64,000 bases of DNA, taken from NCBI RefSeq assembly GCF_000702505.1, contig NZ_JNIM01000001.1:4402001-4466000 (forward strand). Reading direction: 5' to 3'. This DNA comes from Thermogemmatispora carboxidivorans (GTDB lineage: Bacteria > Chloroflexota > Ktedonobacteria > Ktedonobacterales > Ktedonobacteraceae). Shown here in pieces: positions 27,104 to 35,122 of the stretch. The position numbers and the translations under genes are program-made. A model generated the notes under the pieces. That model saw nothing but the letters and a program-made list of their open reading frames with translations. It did no database searches and was not told the DNA's origin. Within the stretch, counting starts at the first letter, position 1. Each line of letters starts with the position of its first letter.

Positions 27104-28372
27104 ATGGGCGAGTCTTTTTCCACAGACCAATCTTCTGCGACCAGGGTAGCTGCGCCCTCGCCCTCACCGGTGCGAGCGCTGTCGGCCATGACACCGGGCC
27201 GCGCAACGGGGTTGCAGTTCTGGCTGACGGCCTTGCGCGAGGCGTTGCCCGCCTATCTGCTGAGCCACGCTCTTTTTATCGCACTGACCTACCTGGCTCC
27301 GCTCTTCACGCTGCCAGACTTCAGCGCGCAGGCGCTGCCCCCCAGTAGCCTGGTGCTTAGCTGGCAGCATTGGGATGCTGCTCATTATGCGTCCATCGCT
27401 CGCTCAGGCTATGTGCAGTGGTGGCAAACGGCCTTTTTTCCGCTCTTCCCTTTGTTAGAGCAGCTCGGCTCGCTGGCGACGCTCGGAAGCACCCTTGTGG
27501 CCGGCCTGCTGATCGCTAATCTGGCTGACCTGGCGCTGCTGGCTGTCCTCTATCGCTTGCTGACAGAGGATTTTTCGGCGGCCCTGGCTCGCAGGACGTT
27601 GCTCTGTCTGGTGCTCTTTCCAAGTGCCTTTTTTCTGGCCGCCGCTTATCCTGAGTCGCTCTTTCTGTTGTTGTCTTTGCTCTGCTTCTATTGCCTGCGC
27701 CACCAGCGCTGGTGGCTGGCCGGCCTCTGCGGCTTGCTGGCTGCGCTGACACGCCCCTCTGGCCTGTTGCTGGTCGTGCTCTTCGTCTATGAGTATGGCC
27801 GCCGCCGCAGTTGGCGCCTGCGCCGTCTGGGTCCGAGCGCGCTGGCCGCCGGCCTGATCCCCCTGGGCACGGCCCTTTTTGCCCTCTATTGCCGGCTGCG
27901 CTTCGATGATCCTCTGGCCTTCTCACACGCGCAGGCCCTCTGGAATCGCTATCTGGATCTACCGGGGCTGAGCGTTCTCCGCACGGCTGTCCTGCTGCTG
28001 AAGGGTCCTCTGGTCTCTTTTACGACCGTGCATGAGGCGTTTGATCTGGTTTGTGTGCTCTTCATGCTGGTGCTGGTGGCCCTGGCCTGGGTTGGCCCCT
28101 GGCGCTTTCCACCGGCGCTGCGCGGCTATGCGCTTTACGCTCTGCTCTTTGGCCTCTTCGCGCTGCTCTGGCCAACGCGCGACGGGGACGCCTTGAATGC
28201 CTTTCCGCGCTATCTGCTGGAGGCAACACCGGCTTTTGTGGTGCTGGGGCTGCTGCTGGAAGGCGAGGGCTGGCCACGCTTGCGTACGCTGCTCGGCTGC
28301 TATCCGGTCTGCGCAACGGCCCTCTTGAGTTTCGCCTTGCTGCAGTTTTTGACGGGGCACTGGATGGTCTAG
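27104..28372 (+). CDS. PIG-V-like membrane mannosyltransferase
   Basis: Integral membrane glycosyltransferase of 422 residues, GT-C fold. Residues 46-70 are the first TM helix; the luminal/extracytoplasmic loop bears WDAAHY at 90-95, the signature Asp-His pair of PIG-V-like mannosyltransferases that use a lipid-linked sugar. Eight or more further hydrophobic helices follow, with basic loops such as GRRRSWRLRRLG. ATG at 27104 has GGAGG six bases upstream; the frame is open further 5' but without conserved sequence. It is a single gene followed by the ilvD promoter. Confidence 0.82.
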   Translation: MGESFSTDQSSATRVAAPSPSPVRALSAMTPGRATGLQFWLTALREALPAYLLSHALFIALTYLAPLFTLPDFSAQALPPSSLVLSWQHWDAAHYASIARSGYVQWWQTAFFPLFPLLEQLGSLATLGSTLVAGLLIANLADLALLAVLYRLLTEDFSAALARRTLLCLVLFPSAFFLAAAYPESLFLLLSLLCFYCLRHQRWWLAGLCGLLAALTRPSGLLLVVLFVYEYGRRRSWRLRRLGPSALAAGLIPLGTALFALYCRLRFDDPLAFSHAQALWNRYLDLPGLSVLRTAVLLLKGPLVSFTTVHEAFDLVCVLFMLVLVALAWVGPWRFPPALRGYALYALLFGLFALLWPTRDGDALNAFPRYLLEATPAFVVLGLLLEGEGWPRLRTLLGCYPVCATALLSFALLQFLTGHWMV

Positions 28373-28431
28373 CCCGCTCACTGGAGCGAGGCCAGGCCGG
28401 GCGCGCCGGCGCAACGTTGCGCGCTCGTGCG

Positions 28432-28461
28432 TTGAGCTAGGGGCTACACCAGGAGTATAAT
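28432..28461 (+). promoter_or_regulatory. Sigma70-type promoter of ilvD
   Basis: TTGAGC at 28432-28437 and a perfect TATAAT at 28456-28461, spacer 18 bp, 30 bp before the ilvD ATG. The short leader leaves no room for an attenuator. Confidence 0.65.
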
Positions 28462-28491
28462 ACAGGCAGTACTCTAAGGGAGGCTGTTCTT

Positions 28492-30192
28492 ATGGCTTTT
28501 GATCCCCGGCACCGCAGTCGAGTCTTGATCGATGGGCGCGAGCGGGCCGCGGCTCGCGCCATGCTGAAGGCCATCGGTTTCCGCGATGAGGATCTGCAGC
28601 GGCCCTTGATCGGCGTGGCCAATACGTGGATCGAGACGATGCCCTGCAATTTTCATTTGCGCCGCCTGGCTGAACACGTCAAGGCGGGCATCCGCGCCGC
28701 CGGCGGCACACCGATGGAGTTCAATACGATCGCGGTCAGCGATGGTATTTCTATGGGCACTGAGGGCATGAAGGCCTCGCTGATTAGCCGCGAGGTGATC
28801 GCCGATTCGATCGAGCTGGTCAGTCAGGGCCAGATGTTTGATGCGGTGATCGCGCTGGCCGCCTGCGATAAGACGCTGCCCGGGACGGCGATGGCGCTGA
28901 TCCGCTTGAATGTGCCCAGCCTGGTGCTCTATGGCGGCTCGATCGCTCCCGGCAAGTTCCGCGGCCAGGATGTGACGATCCTGGATGTGTTCGAGGCGAT
29001 CGGGGCGACCGCCGCCGGTCGGATGAGCGAGACGGATCTGCATGAGCTGGAGAATGTGGCCTGCCCCGGCCCCGGCGCCTGCGGCGGTCAGTATACGGCC
29101 AATACGATGGCGATGGCGCTGGAATTTTTGGGCCTCTCGCCGCTGGGGACGGCCAGTGTGGGGGCAACCGATCCGCGTAAGGAGCAGGTGGCCGAGCGCT
29201 GCGGGCGCCTGGTGGTGGAGATGCTCCATCGCGGCCTGACGCCTCGCGATATTTTGACGCGCCAGTCGTTCGAGAATGCCATCGCCGGCGTGGCGGCCTC
29301 GGGCGGCTCGACCAATGCTGTGCTGCATCTGCTGGCGCTGGCGCGCGAGGCCGGCATTCCGCTGACGATCGATGATTTCGATGAGATTAGCCGCCGCACG
29401 CCGCTGATCGCCAGTCTGAAGCCGGGCGGGCGCTATGTGGCGCTGGATCTGGATCGCGCCGGTGGGACGCCGCTGCTGGCGAAGCGTCTGATCGAGGCGG
29501 GCTTGATGCACGGCGATCAGTTGACGCCGACAGGCCGCACAATCGGCGAGGAGGCAGCCCAGGCTCAGGAGGCTCCCGGCCAGGATGTGGTGCGCACGGT
29601 GGAGAATCCGATTAAGCCGAATGGGGGCCTGGTGATTTTGAAGGGAAATCTGGCGCCGGAGGGCTGCGTGGTGAAGATCGCCGGCCATGAGCGCCTCTAT
29701 CATCGCGGTCCAGCCCGCGTCTTCAATCGCGAGGAGGATGCCATGCAGGCGGTGATCGGGCGCCAGATTCAGCCGGGCGATGTGGTGGTGATCCGCTATG
29801 AGGGGCCGCGCGGCGGTCCGGGGATGCGCGAGATGCTCGGGGTGACGAGCGCGATCGTGGGCGAGGGCCTGGGGGAGACGGTGGCCCTGCTGACCGATGG
29901 CCGCTTCAGTGGGGCGACGCGCGGGCTGATGGTCGGCCATATCGCTCCCGAGGCGGCGGTTGGCGGCCCGCTGGCCGCGCTGCGCGATGGCGATACGATT
30001 GTGATCGATATCGAGAAGCGCACGGTGAGCGTGGAGCTGCCAGAGGAGGAGCTAAAGGCTCGCCTGGCGAGCTGGCAGCCGCCGACGCCACGCTATACGA
30101 GCGGGGTCTTTGCCAAGTACGCGGCGCTGGTCTCGTCGGCTTCGGAGGGGGCCATTACGCGCCCGCCTCAGCCGCGTGCTTCGGCCTCCTGA
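28492..30192 (+). CDS. ilvD: Dihydroxy-acid dehydratase
   Basis: Fe-S enzyme of valine, isoleucine and leucine synthesis: converts 2,3-dihydroxy-3-methylbutanoate (and the methylpentanoate) to the 2-oxo acid. 566 residues, full length. Cluster-binding cysteines are visible at Cys52 (PCNFH), Cys125 (ACDKTLPG) and Cys197 ([12 protein letters not shown]), with the [21 protein letters not shown] substrate loop and a C-terminal [21 protein letters not shown] motif. GGGAGG lies eight bases before the ATG. It has its own promoter and a strong terminator. The last ~80 bp are repeated in decayed form at 31981-32060. Confidence 0.97.
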   Translation: MAFDPRHRSRVLIDGRERAAARAMLKAIGFRDEDLQRPLIGVANTWIETMPCNFHLRRLAEHVKAGIRAAGGTPMEFNTIAVSDGISMGTEGMKASLISREVIADSIELVSQGQMFDAVIALAACDKTLPGTAMALIRLNVPSLVLYGGSIAPGKFRGQDVTILDVFEAIGATAAGRMSETDLHELENVACPGPGACGGQYTANTMAMALEFLGLSPLGTASVGATDPRKEQVAERCGRLVVEMLHRGLTPRDILTRQSFENAIAGVAASGGSTNAVLHLLALAREAGIPLTIDDFDEISRRTPLIASLKPGGRYVALDLDRAGGTPLLAKRLIEAGLMHGDQLTPTGRTIGEEAAQAQEAPGQDVVRTVENPIKPNGGLVILKGNLAPEGCVVKIAGHERLYHRGPARVFNREEDAMQAVIGRQIQPGDVVVIRYEGPRGGPGMREMLGVTSAIVGEGLGETVALLTDGRFSGATRGLMVGHIAPEAAVGGPLAALRDGDTIVIDIEKRTVSVELPEEELKARLASWQPPTPRYTSGVFAKYAALVSSASEGAITRPPQPRASAS

Positions 30193-30230
30193 GCGGGATC
30201 AGTCTCAGCCTGTCTGGAGAGATTGCAGGC

Positions 30231-30269
30231 GGCGAGTCGGGGTCAACACCCCCGGCTCGCTCTTTTTTT
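30231..30269 (+). terminator. Rho-independent terminator of ilvD
   Basis: GCGAG-T-CGGGG stem, loop tcaacac, matching CCCCG-G-CTCGC arm, followed at once by TC and seven T residues. It ends ilvD transcription. Confidence 0.88.
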
Positions 30270-30290
30270 GTTGCAGGAAGGCCGCCCAAG

Positions 30291-30879
30291 CTACTGGAGG
30301 CCGGCCTCTTGTAAGGCCTGCTCTAGCAGGTCTCTCACCTGAAGGGCGATGGCCTGCGCTCGCAGGTAGGCCAGGTCTAGCTGAGACCCCTGCACCCGCA
30401 AGATCCCGAGAATGTCCTTCCACTGCCTGGCGGAACTACCTCCTCCCAGGACATACCACTCTAGCTTTTGCAGGACGATGACCTCGGGCGGGGCGATAGG
30501 GAAAAGACGGTCTCCCCCCTGCTCCAGGGGCCGATAGCGAGCCAGGGCGAAGGCATCGCGGTCAAGAGCACGATGCTGAGGGAAGAAGATGTCAACTTTG
30601 GTGTATGTTTTGAGCGAGAGAATGCTGAAACTTCTTCTATAGCGAAAAGCCTGCCGAAAAGCATCTTCATCAAGATAGTAGAAAGGAGCGATCTTCTTGA
30701 CGAGGGCTTTGAGCTGCTGGGGGTCAAGTAGCTCAATGACTACGTCCAGATCGGCTGTCTGGCGTGGTTCGCCGCGAGCTGGCGACAGAGCCGCCTATCA
30801 CATAGCGGATACCGAGCGCTTCCAGGGCTTCGGCCAGAGGCAATAAGGTCTCTTCAAGAGGAGGCGGAGAAGAAGACAC
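30291..30879 (-). pseudogene. Nucleotidyltransferase-like gene broken by a frameshift
   Basis: Joining two frames gives a protein of about 196 residues: a GTG start at 30879 (GGAG seven bases upstream) reads LAEALEALGIRYVIGGSVAS, then one base appears missing near 30775-30785, after which a second frame reads ADLDVVIELLDPQQLKALV, VDIFFPQ, IAPPEVIVLQKLEWY and QWKDILGILRVQG to a TAG at 30291. The GGS plus DLD pattern is that of nucleotidyltransferase-fold proteins related to AbiEii/DUF6036-type families. A one-base error in the assembly at a GC run is possible instead of true decay. Confidence 0.72.
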
Positions 30880-30898
30880 CCACTGACTCCTTTCTTGT

Positions 30899-31741
30899 TC
30901 AGAACTCCAAACCAGTTCGAGCGAGGGCCTCCTCTAGCTGGGGGAGACATTGGAGGGCACGGGCCAGGGTCCTGAGCAGCTCCAGGTTCAGCCCAGATGG
31001 CTGCTGCATTTTCAGGATGCCCAGGAAATCATACCAGCGCTCATCACTGGTCGCCTCTTGCTCACCCTGCCAGGCAAGCAGGTAGAGAAGCAGGGCTTCA
31101 GGGGAGGGCACGGCGATCGGTGGGGCCTCTTCCAGCAGAGGCACCACGCGGCGGCTGTCAAGCAGGCGCTGCACGAGGGCGGCGTTGTTTCCGCTGTCGG
31201 CGGGCCAGAGCCAGACGGGCAGCAGGCTTTGCAGCTCGATCAGGCGTAGACCCGGCTCGGCTTCAGCAGTCTCATCGAGCCAGAAACGCTCTGGCAGCCG
31301 CTGCTGCAGGGCCTGGCGCTCTGGCAGGCGCTCGACGGCCAGCGAGATGTCGCCCAGAGCCCGGTGGACGCCATAGAAGGGGATGGCCAGCGAGAGGGGG
31401 ACCGCTGTGATCTGCAGCGCCTCCAGGGCGGAGAGGAGCGGCCAGAGGACCTCTTGCAGCGACGGGAAGCGATTCGCTTCCGCCTCCGATAGGCGGCGAC
31501 GACGCTCCTCGGCGAGGCGGACAATGGCAGCCCCGTAACGGAAGCGCGCACGGCTCAGGGCGACCTCATGGGCATCGCTGTCGGGGTTCTGAGTTGAGGC
31601 ATTCAGACGCCCGATGTTGATCGCTGAACCGGTCCAGTCCCAGGCCATCGCCACGCGCCTGGCCGGCGGCAGGGCGCGCAGCATGCCCAGCCAGACCCTT
31701 TCCGTTTCCAACGGCGTATCTGCAGAGAGAAGAGCCTCCAT
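30899..31741 (-). CDS. Rv0078B-like N-terminus fused to degenerate nucleotidyltransferase fold
   Basis: 280 residues, not a named family to me. Residues 1-70 have a pattern like Rv0078B-related antitoxins (GMLRALPPARRVAMAWDW ... ARFRYGAAIVRLAEE). Residues 105-280 align by eye with the neighbouring nucleotidyltransferase pseudogene: ALEALQI with ALEALGI, GDISLAVE with ADLDVVIE, IAVPSPEALLLYLLAW with IAPPEVIVLQKLEWY, and RWYDFLGILKMQ with QWKDILGILRVQ. The catalytic GS and DxD residues are lost, suggesting a non-catalytic partner. The gene ends 20 bp before the pseudogene's start and both share the strand, so they were likely co-transcribed. Confidence 0.6.
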   Translation of the reverse strand: MEALLSADTPLETERVWLGMLRALPPARRVAMAWDWTGSAINIGRLNASTQNPDSDAHEVALSRARFRYGAAIVRLAEERRRRLSEAEANRFPSLQEVLWPLLSALEALQITAVPLSLAIPFYGVHRALGDISLAVERLPERQALQQRLPERFWLDETAEAEPGLRLIELQSLLPVWLWPADSGNNAALVQRLLDSRRVVPLLEEAPPIAVPSPEALLLYLLAWQGEQEATSDERWYDFLGILKMQQPSGLNLELLRTLARALQCLPQLEEALARTGLEF

Positions 31742-32331
31742 CTGTCGCCTCTTGCTTCTTGATTGCGATGCGCATCATCGCTTTCACACCGGCTGGTAGC
31801 TTTGGAGGCTACCAGGCAAGGGCTGATAGCTTCAAGTGTGCCTGTGGGCCTTATTTCATCGGCCACTTCAGGCTACCACGGCGAGGAGTGGTTGTCAATC
31901 AGCTCAGCGCGAGTCTTGCCTGATGCTTTCGACCATCACGGCCAGCTTGCTCCTGCAAGGCGCCGGGCAGGCCGTCCAGGGAGCTGGCAGACGTCGACGC
32001 CGCGCTCTACGAGCGGGGTCCTTGCGAAGCATACGGCCTGGTCTCGTCGGCCTCCGCAGGAATCAGCCCACGCCTGCCGCCAGCACTAACTCATTCTTCC
32101 TTCTCTACCACGGGCGAGCGGGAGCAGCCTGGCTAGCCCTTTTTTCCCAGGTAGAGAACAGGACGGCACACCCCCCAGAGTGGAGATTGCGCAAAGTCTC
32201 TGGCAAAAGGAGACAACGAGCTTAAGATACAGGCTACAGCGAAGGGGAGAGGACAGGACGGCCAACGGGAGCCATTCGTGTGGTGAACCTGACAAGCGCA
32301 TTACTTGCCAGCCTGCGAATAGGAGTTCAGG
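31742..32331. other. Gene-free stretch with decayed DNA
   Basis: No convincing gene on either strand. It contains the ilvD 3'-end relic at 31981-32060 and otherwise mixed composition with stops in all frames. The part beyond 32080 shows no features I can name. Confidence 0.6.
31981..32060 (+). pseudogene. Decayed copy of the ilvD 3' end
   Basis: About 80 bp matching ilvD 30069-30150 at roughly 85% by eye, same strand. The conceptual product SWQTSTPRSTSGVLAKHTA parallels [19 protein letters not shown] of IlvD, then a frameshift breaks it before LVSSAS. No other part of ilvD was recognised upstream of it. Confidence 0.78.
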
Positions 32332-32556
32332 TTAAGACGCCTGATCTTCAGGGTCAGGCACCCATTCGTAAAGATCCTCTACGCGCACTTTCAGGGTACG
32401 GGCAATCTTGTCTAGCGTGACATAGGTCGGATGGTAGGTCGTCGGCTCTCTGACCATCTTCCGAACCAACAGTTCAGGTACCTTGGCTTCTCTCGCTAGC
32501 CATGACTGGGTCCGTCCTCTCTCCTTGAGCAGCTCAGCTACTCGCAAGCGATACAT
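32332..32556 (-). CDS. Small XRE-family (Cro/C1-type) regulator
   Basis: 74 residues. A helix-turn-helix is visible at about 6-38 (LRVAELLKERGRTQSWLAREAKVPELLVRKMVRE), followed by the usual DKIARTLKVRVEDLYEW third-helix region. AGGAG lies six bases before the ATG. It resembles the 78-residue XRE protein encoded at 32931-33167 in size and layout, and lies alone with an AT-rich upstream region, in an accessory patch. Target genes are unknown; it could be an antitoxin-type or phage-type repressor. Confidence 0.82.
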   Translation of the reverse strand: MYRLRVAELLKERGRTQSWLAREAKVPELLVRKMVREPTTYHPTYVTLDKIARTLKVRVEDLYEWVPDPEDQAS

Positions 32557-32930
32557 CGCTAGCTCCTGGCTAAGTGTACCCCTACTATAACGCTTTTTCG
32601 GAACATTTGCTAGACAACATGTTTACGGTATTTACTTTAGGATATATCTATCTTATACTTCATACGGAAATATATTTCGGACAAGGATTGCAGGCAACCA
32701 AGTTCTGCCATCCATCTATAGGAGGTGATAAGGTTCCGTACGCTCCGCCTCACGCACCTCGGCTATCTGAGACGAAAAAAGTAGAGCACCACGCTATCAC
32801 TGGCCCATCTTTTGCCTGATTTCAGGTTGCGGCGACCTACGCCCTGCAGCTGTGTAGCCCGGGCTCAAGCGTGATGCTCGACAGAGGAAATGGAGCAAGG
32901 AAGGCGCAACGGATCGAGCGCGGGAAGCTA
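32557..32930. other. AT-rich intergenic region between two XRE genes
   Basis: About 120 bp at 32580-32700 is strikingly AT-rich compared with its surroundings. It contains a perfect 12-bp palindrome GAAATATATTTC at 32667-32678 that could be an operator for the XRE protein encoded just downstream on the minus strand. The plus-strand open frame here has no family signal or ribosome site and I do not call it a gene. Confidence 0.45.
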
Positions 32931-33167
32931 TCAGGAGCCGTCTGCGTCAGCCTCCTTTTCTAGCGGCGGGTCCAGCTCGATCAGCTCGGCCAGCTCAACA
33001 CGCAAGGCCCGCGCCAGCTTCTCCAGCGTTGACAGCGTGATATTCGTATATGGATCGTGATAGATGCGCTGGATCATGCCGACATTCAGGTCGGCCAGAC
33101 GCGACAAGCGCGACTGACTTACCCCTTTCTGCTGTGCAAGCTCACGAAGCTTAATGCGTATCGGCAT
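32931..33167 (-). CDS. Small XRE-family (Cro/C1-type) regulator
   Basis: 78 residues with a helix-turn-helix at about 5-38 (LRELAQQKGVSQSRLSRLADLNVGMIQRIYHD), then TLEKLARALRVELAELIEL and an acidic tail. No clear ribosome site precedes the ATG. It faces away from a plus-strand promoter that carries a 20-bp perfect palindrome, a likely site of action for this protein or its relative (inference). Confidence 0.82.
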   Translation of the reverse strand: MPIRIKLRELAQQKGVSQSRLSRLADLNVGMIQRIYHDPYTNITLSTLEKLARALRVELAELIELDPPLEKEADADGS

Positions 33168-33230
33168 GGTGCGAGCGTATCATATATACCCTTCTTTTGT
33201 GGAGGCCCTACAAAAGCATGCTTATCAGAG

Positions 33231-33250
33231 CATATTCTTATAAGAATATG
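33231..33250. promoter_or_regulatory. 20-bp perfect palindrome, probable operator
   Basis: CATATTCTTATAAGAATATG is its own reverse complement. It ends one base before the -35 of the promoter at 33252, so a bound dimer would touch RNA polymerase. The two nearby XRE regulators are candidates to bind it. Confidence 0.65.
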
Positions 33251-33251
33251 G

Positions 33252-33280
33252 TTGACATCTACCTCTTAAAAGAGTATACT
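33252..33280 (+). promoter_or_regulatory. Consensus sigma70 promoter
   Basis: TTGACA at 33252-33257, 17-bp spacer, TATACT at 33275-33280. The spacer contains the inverted pair CTCTT-AA-AAGAG. This is the strongest promoter seen in the window and points toward the hypothetical genes from 33444. Confidence 0.8.
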
Positions 33281-33301
33281 TTTTGTAGTCAGTATAGCCG
33301 T

Positions 33302-33368
33302 TGCCCCCAAGGGGGCAGCGCGAGCGGGGCAGGGACGCCAGCGAACCAGCCCCGAGCGGGTGCTCGGG
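33302..33368 (+). other. Two GC-rich hairpins in the 5' leader
   Basis: TGCCCCC-AA-GGGGGCA at 33302-33317 and CCCGAGC-gggt-GCTCGGG at 33351-33368, both between the promoter at 33252-33280 and the ATG at 33444. Neither is followed by a T run, so simple termination is unlikely; they may affect stability or translation. Confidence 0.5.
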
Positions 33369-33443
33369 ACGCATCTCAGCGATTGGAAACCTCTCTATTG
33401 GCAGTACGGTTCTATGGTTGAAGAGTGTAGGAGATGACTGCAT

Positions 33444-33857
33444 ATGTTTCGCAAGCTCTGTTTCTGGCGTCGCGGCTCCCGCCAGGCGCGGCGGCCCGCC
33501 TGTCTGCCTGGGCCGATCCCTCCTCCGACGCCGCTTGATAGCTATCGCCTGGAAGTGCTCACGCGCCACTACCGCATCGCGGTCGACTTTAACGAAGCCA
33601 TCCGCCGTCTCCTCAACAAGGCCCCCGAACAGCTTGGCCTGCTCCTGGGGCTGAACGAACCCTTTACCATCCGCCTGGAGCACTCCACCTGGAGCAACGG
33701 TCTCAGCCAGCCCCCGCGGCACGTCGCCACCTACTATTACCCCTGCTACGATCCGTTGCAGCTCCGTCAGGCTGCGGCGGCGCAGGCTGGTTGGCGGAGG
33801 GCCGGGCCGAAGAAGTGGCCATTGGGGACGATCTCCTACTACGTTTTTGCGCACTGA
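33444..33857 (+). CDS. Hypothetical protein, possibly frameshifted near its end
   Basis: 137 residues, no family recognised. The first 110 residues have strong coding character (third-base C/G bias; LEVLTRHYRIAVDFNEAIRRLLNKAPEQLGLLLGLNEPFTIRLEH). AGGAG lies ten bases before the ATG. After AAAAQAGW the frame turns Arg/Lys-rich and ends, whereas the next frame continues as LAEGRAEEVAIGDDLLLRFCALML, which looks more natural; a two-base loss near 33790-33800 may have truncated the protein. It is preceded by the strong promoter and followed by another hypothetical gene on the same strand. Confidence 0.6.
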   Translation: MFRKLCFWRRGSRQARRPACLPGPIPPPTPLDSYRLEVLTRHYRIAVDFNEAIRRLLNKAPEQLGLLLGLNEPFTIRLEHSTWSNGLSQPPRHVATYYYPCYDPLQLRQAAAAQAGWRRAGPKKWPLGTISYYVFAH

Positions 33858-33983
33858 TGCTGTCTCCAGCCGCGTCCCCGGGCCGGGCCGCTGGCGTCCT
33901 TGGGCGAGAGGAGAGAGCGGGCCAGCATCTTGACTGGAGGAGCTATTGTCTTGACCTACTGATGTTAGTGGGAGGAGAGAGCT

Positions 33984-34712
33984 ATGTTGTTGAGTCGGCG
34001 CACCATCTGTCAATCGCTGCCCTTCCTCGCCACGGCCTGGAGCAGCGCAGACGATCCCACGCTCGTCCTGCGCTCCCTCAGCGAGCCGGACCTCTCGGCG
34101 CGCCTGCTGATGCGCAGCGCCGTCATCCCTGAGCGGGCGGGCCGTTATCTTGAAGCCCTTAGCCTTGTCCAGAGCGCCCTCACGCTGGTGCGCGGGCGCC
34201 CCTACGAAGAAGTCTGTCACGCCTACCGCGCCGTTCTCCTGGGAGAGTACGCCCGCGAAAAAGGCGATCCTGGCGCCCTCAACGAGGCCACTGCCGAGGC
34301 TCGCCGCCTGAGCGGCCAGATCCTTCACGACGGCGACATCTTGCAGCTTCGCTACCAGCTCGCCTGTCTGGAGGGACGAGAAGAGGCCGCGCCCGTCCTT
34401 GTCCGCCTCTCGCTCGACGTCTGGCGGCAGCCCGGCCAGATGCTCACCGACGGGACGTGGCATTGGGCCCGCGGCGGCTTCATCGTCAAGAGCCTCGAAA
34501 CCCTCATCCTCAGCCAGCACCTGCGCGAGGCCGACCGACTCGCTCAGGAATTTCTCCCGATCGAAAACCAGACCTTCCGCGCCTACCGCGCTCTTGAATG
34601 GGAGTGGGAGGCCATCAAGATCAAGCTCTACGGTTCGCCGGAGGAGCAGCGCAGCTTTCGTCGGCGGGCCTGTCAGGCCGGCTACGTCCGTCAGGCCGTC
34701 ATCGCCCTATAA
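33984..34712 (+). CDS. Hypothetical helical-repeat protein
   Basis: 242 residues, mostly predicted alpha helix with paired-helix spacing like TPRs (RYLEALSLVQSALTLVRGRPYEEVCHAYRAVLLGEYARE, TAEARRLSGQIL, HLREADRLAQEFLPI). No enzyme motif and no signal peptide. GGAGG lies eight bases before the ATG. The last 19 codons and the intergenic region to the next gene belong to the perfect 120-bp tandem duplication. TPR assignment is tentative; function unknown. Confidence 0.65.
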   Translation: MLLSRRTICQSLPFLATAWSSADDPTLVLRSLSEPDLSARLLMRSAVIPERAGRYLEALSLVQSALTLVRGRPYEEVCHAYRAVLLGEYAREKGDPGALNEATAEARRLSGQILHDGDILQLRYQLACLEGREEAAPVLVRLSLDVWRQPGQMLTDGTWHWARGGFIVKSLETLILSQHLREADRLAQEFLPIENQTFRAYRALEWEWEAIKIKLYGSPEEQRSFRRRACQAGYVRQAVIAL

Positions 34713-34895
34713 GAGCGCCAGCGTCGTCCCTTGAGCGCCGAACCACGAGAGAGAGGAGGCTACCCGGCATGCCGTTTTCGTCGGCGGGCCTGTCAGGCCG
34801 GCTACGTCCGTCAGGCCGTCATCGCCCTATAAGAGCGCCAGCGTCGTCCCTTGAGCGCCGAACCACGAGAGAGAGGAGGCTACCCGGCATGCCGT
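34656..34895 (+). repeat. Perfect 120-bp tandem duplication
   Basis: 34656-34775 and 34776-34895 are identical over 120 bp. Each unit carries the end and stop of the upstream gene, the AGGAGG ribosome site and the ATG of the downstream gene. Because 120 is divisible by three, the downstream frame stays open through the extra copy. Confidence 0.97.
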
Positions 34896-35122
34896 CGCAC
34901 CCGCTGGTCGGTCAGCGCGTCCGCTACTACCTGCCCGGTCTGCGCCCGGGCATCTGGTCGGGCCGCGTGCTGGCCGTCGACGAACAGACCGCTCGTTTGC
35001 GCATCACCCTGGAAGAGCCGGGCTACGAGGTCGACATCCCGCTCCACGCCCTGCGCAGCATCTACGATCCCGGGCGTCAAATCTGGAAAGAGATCCCCAC
35101 TCCAGATCGGAGGAGCGGATGA
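34889..35122 (+). CDS. Small hypothetical protein, SH3/KOW-like
   Basis: 77 residues from the second-copy ATG (AGGAGG nine bases upstream). The pattern MPSHPLVGQRVRYYLPGLRPGIWSGRVLAVDEQ...LRITLEEPGYEVDIPLHALRSIYDPG suggests a small beta-barrel of the KOW/SH3 type, but no family is certain. An identical ribosome site and ATG at 34769, made by the 120-bp duplication, is in frame and would add 40 residues of unrelated sequence. The native start is taken as 34889 because the extra segment is a translation of duplicated intergenic DNA. Confidence 0.6.
   Translation: MPSHPLVGQRVRYYLPGLRPGIWSGRVLAVDEQTARLRITLEEPGYEVDIPLHALRSIYDPGRQIWKEIPTPDRRSG

Noticed and set aside
28474..29940. 488-codon open frame on the minus strand
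   Set aside because: Antisense to ilvD; extremely His/Arg-rich composition typical of a shadow frame.
32574..32819. 81-codon open frame on the plus strand in AT-rich DNA
   Set aside because: No ribosome site, no recognisable domain, and it covers the probable operator region of the XRE gene.
33225..34520. 431-codon open frame on the minus strand
   Set aside because: Antisense to the hypothetical genes at 33444 and 33984, which have ribosome sites, a strong promoter and better codon bias; no family signal in the shadow frame.
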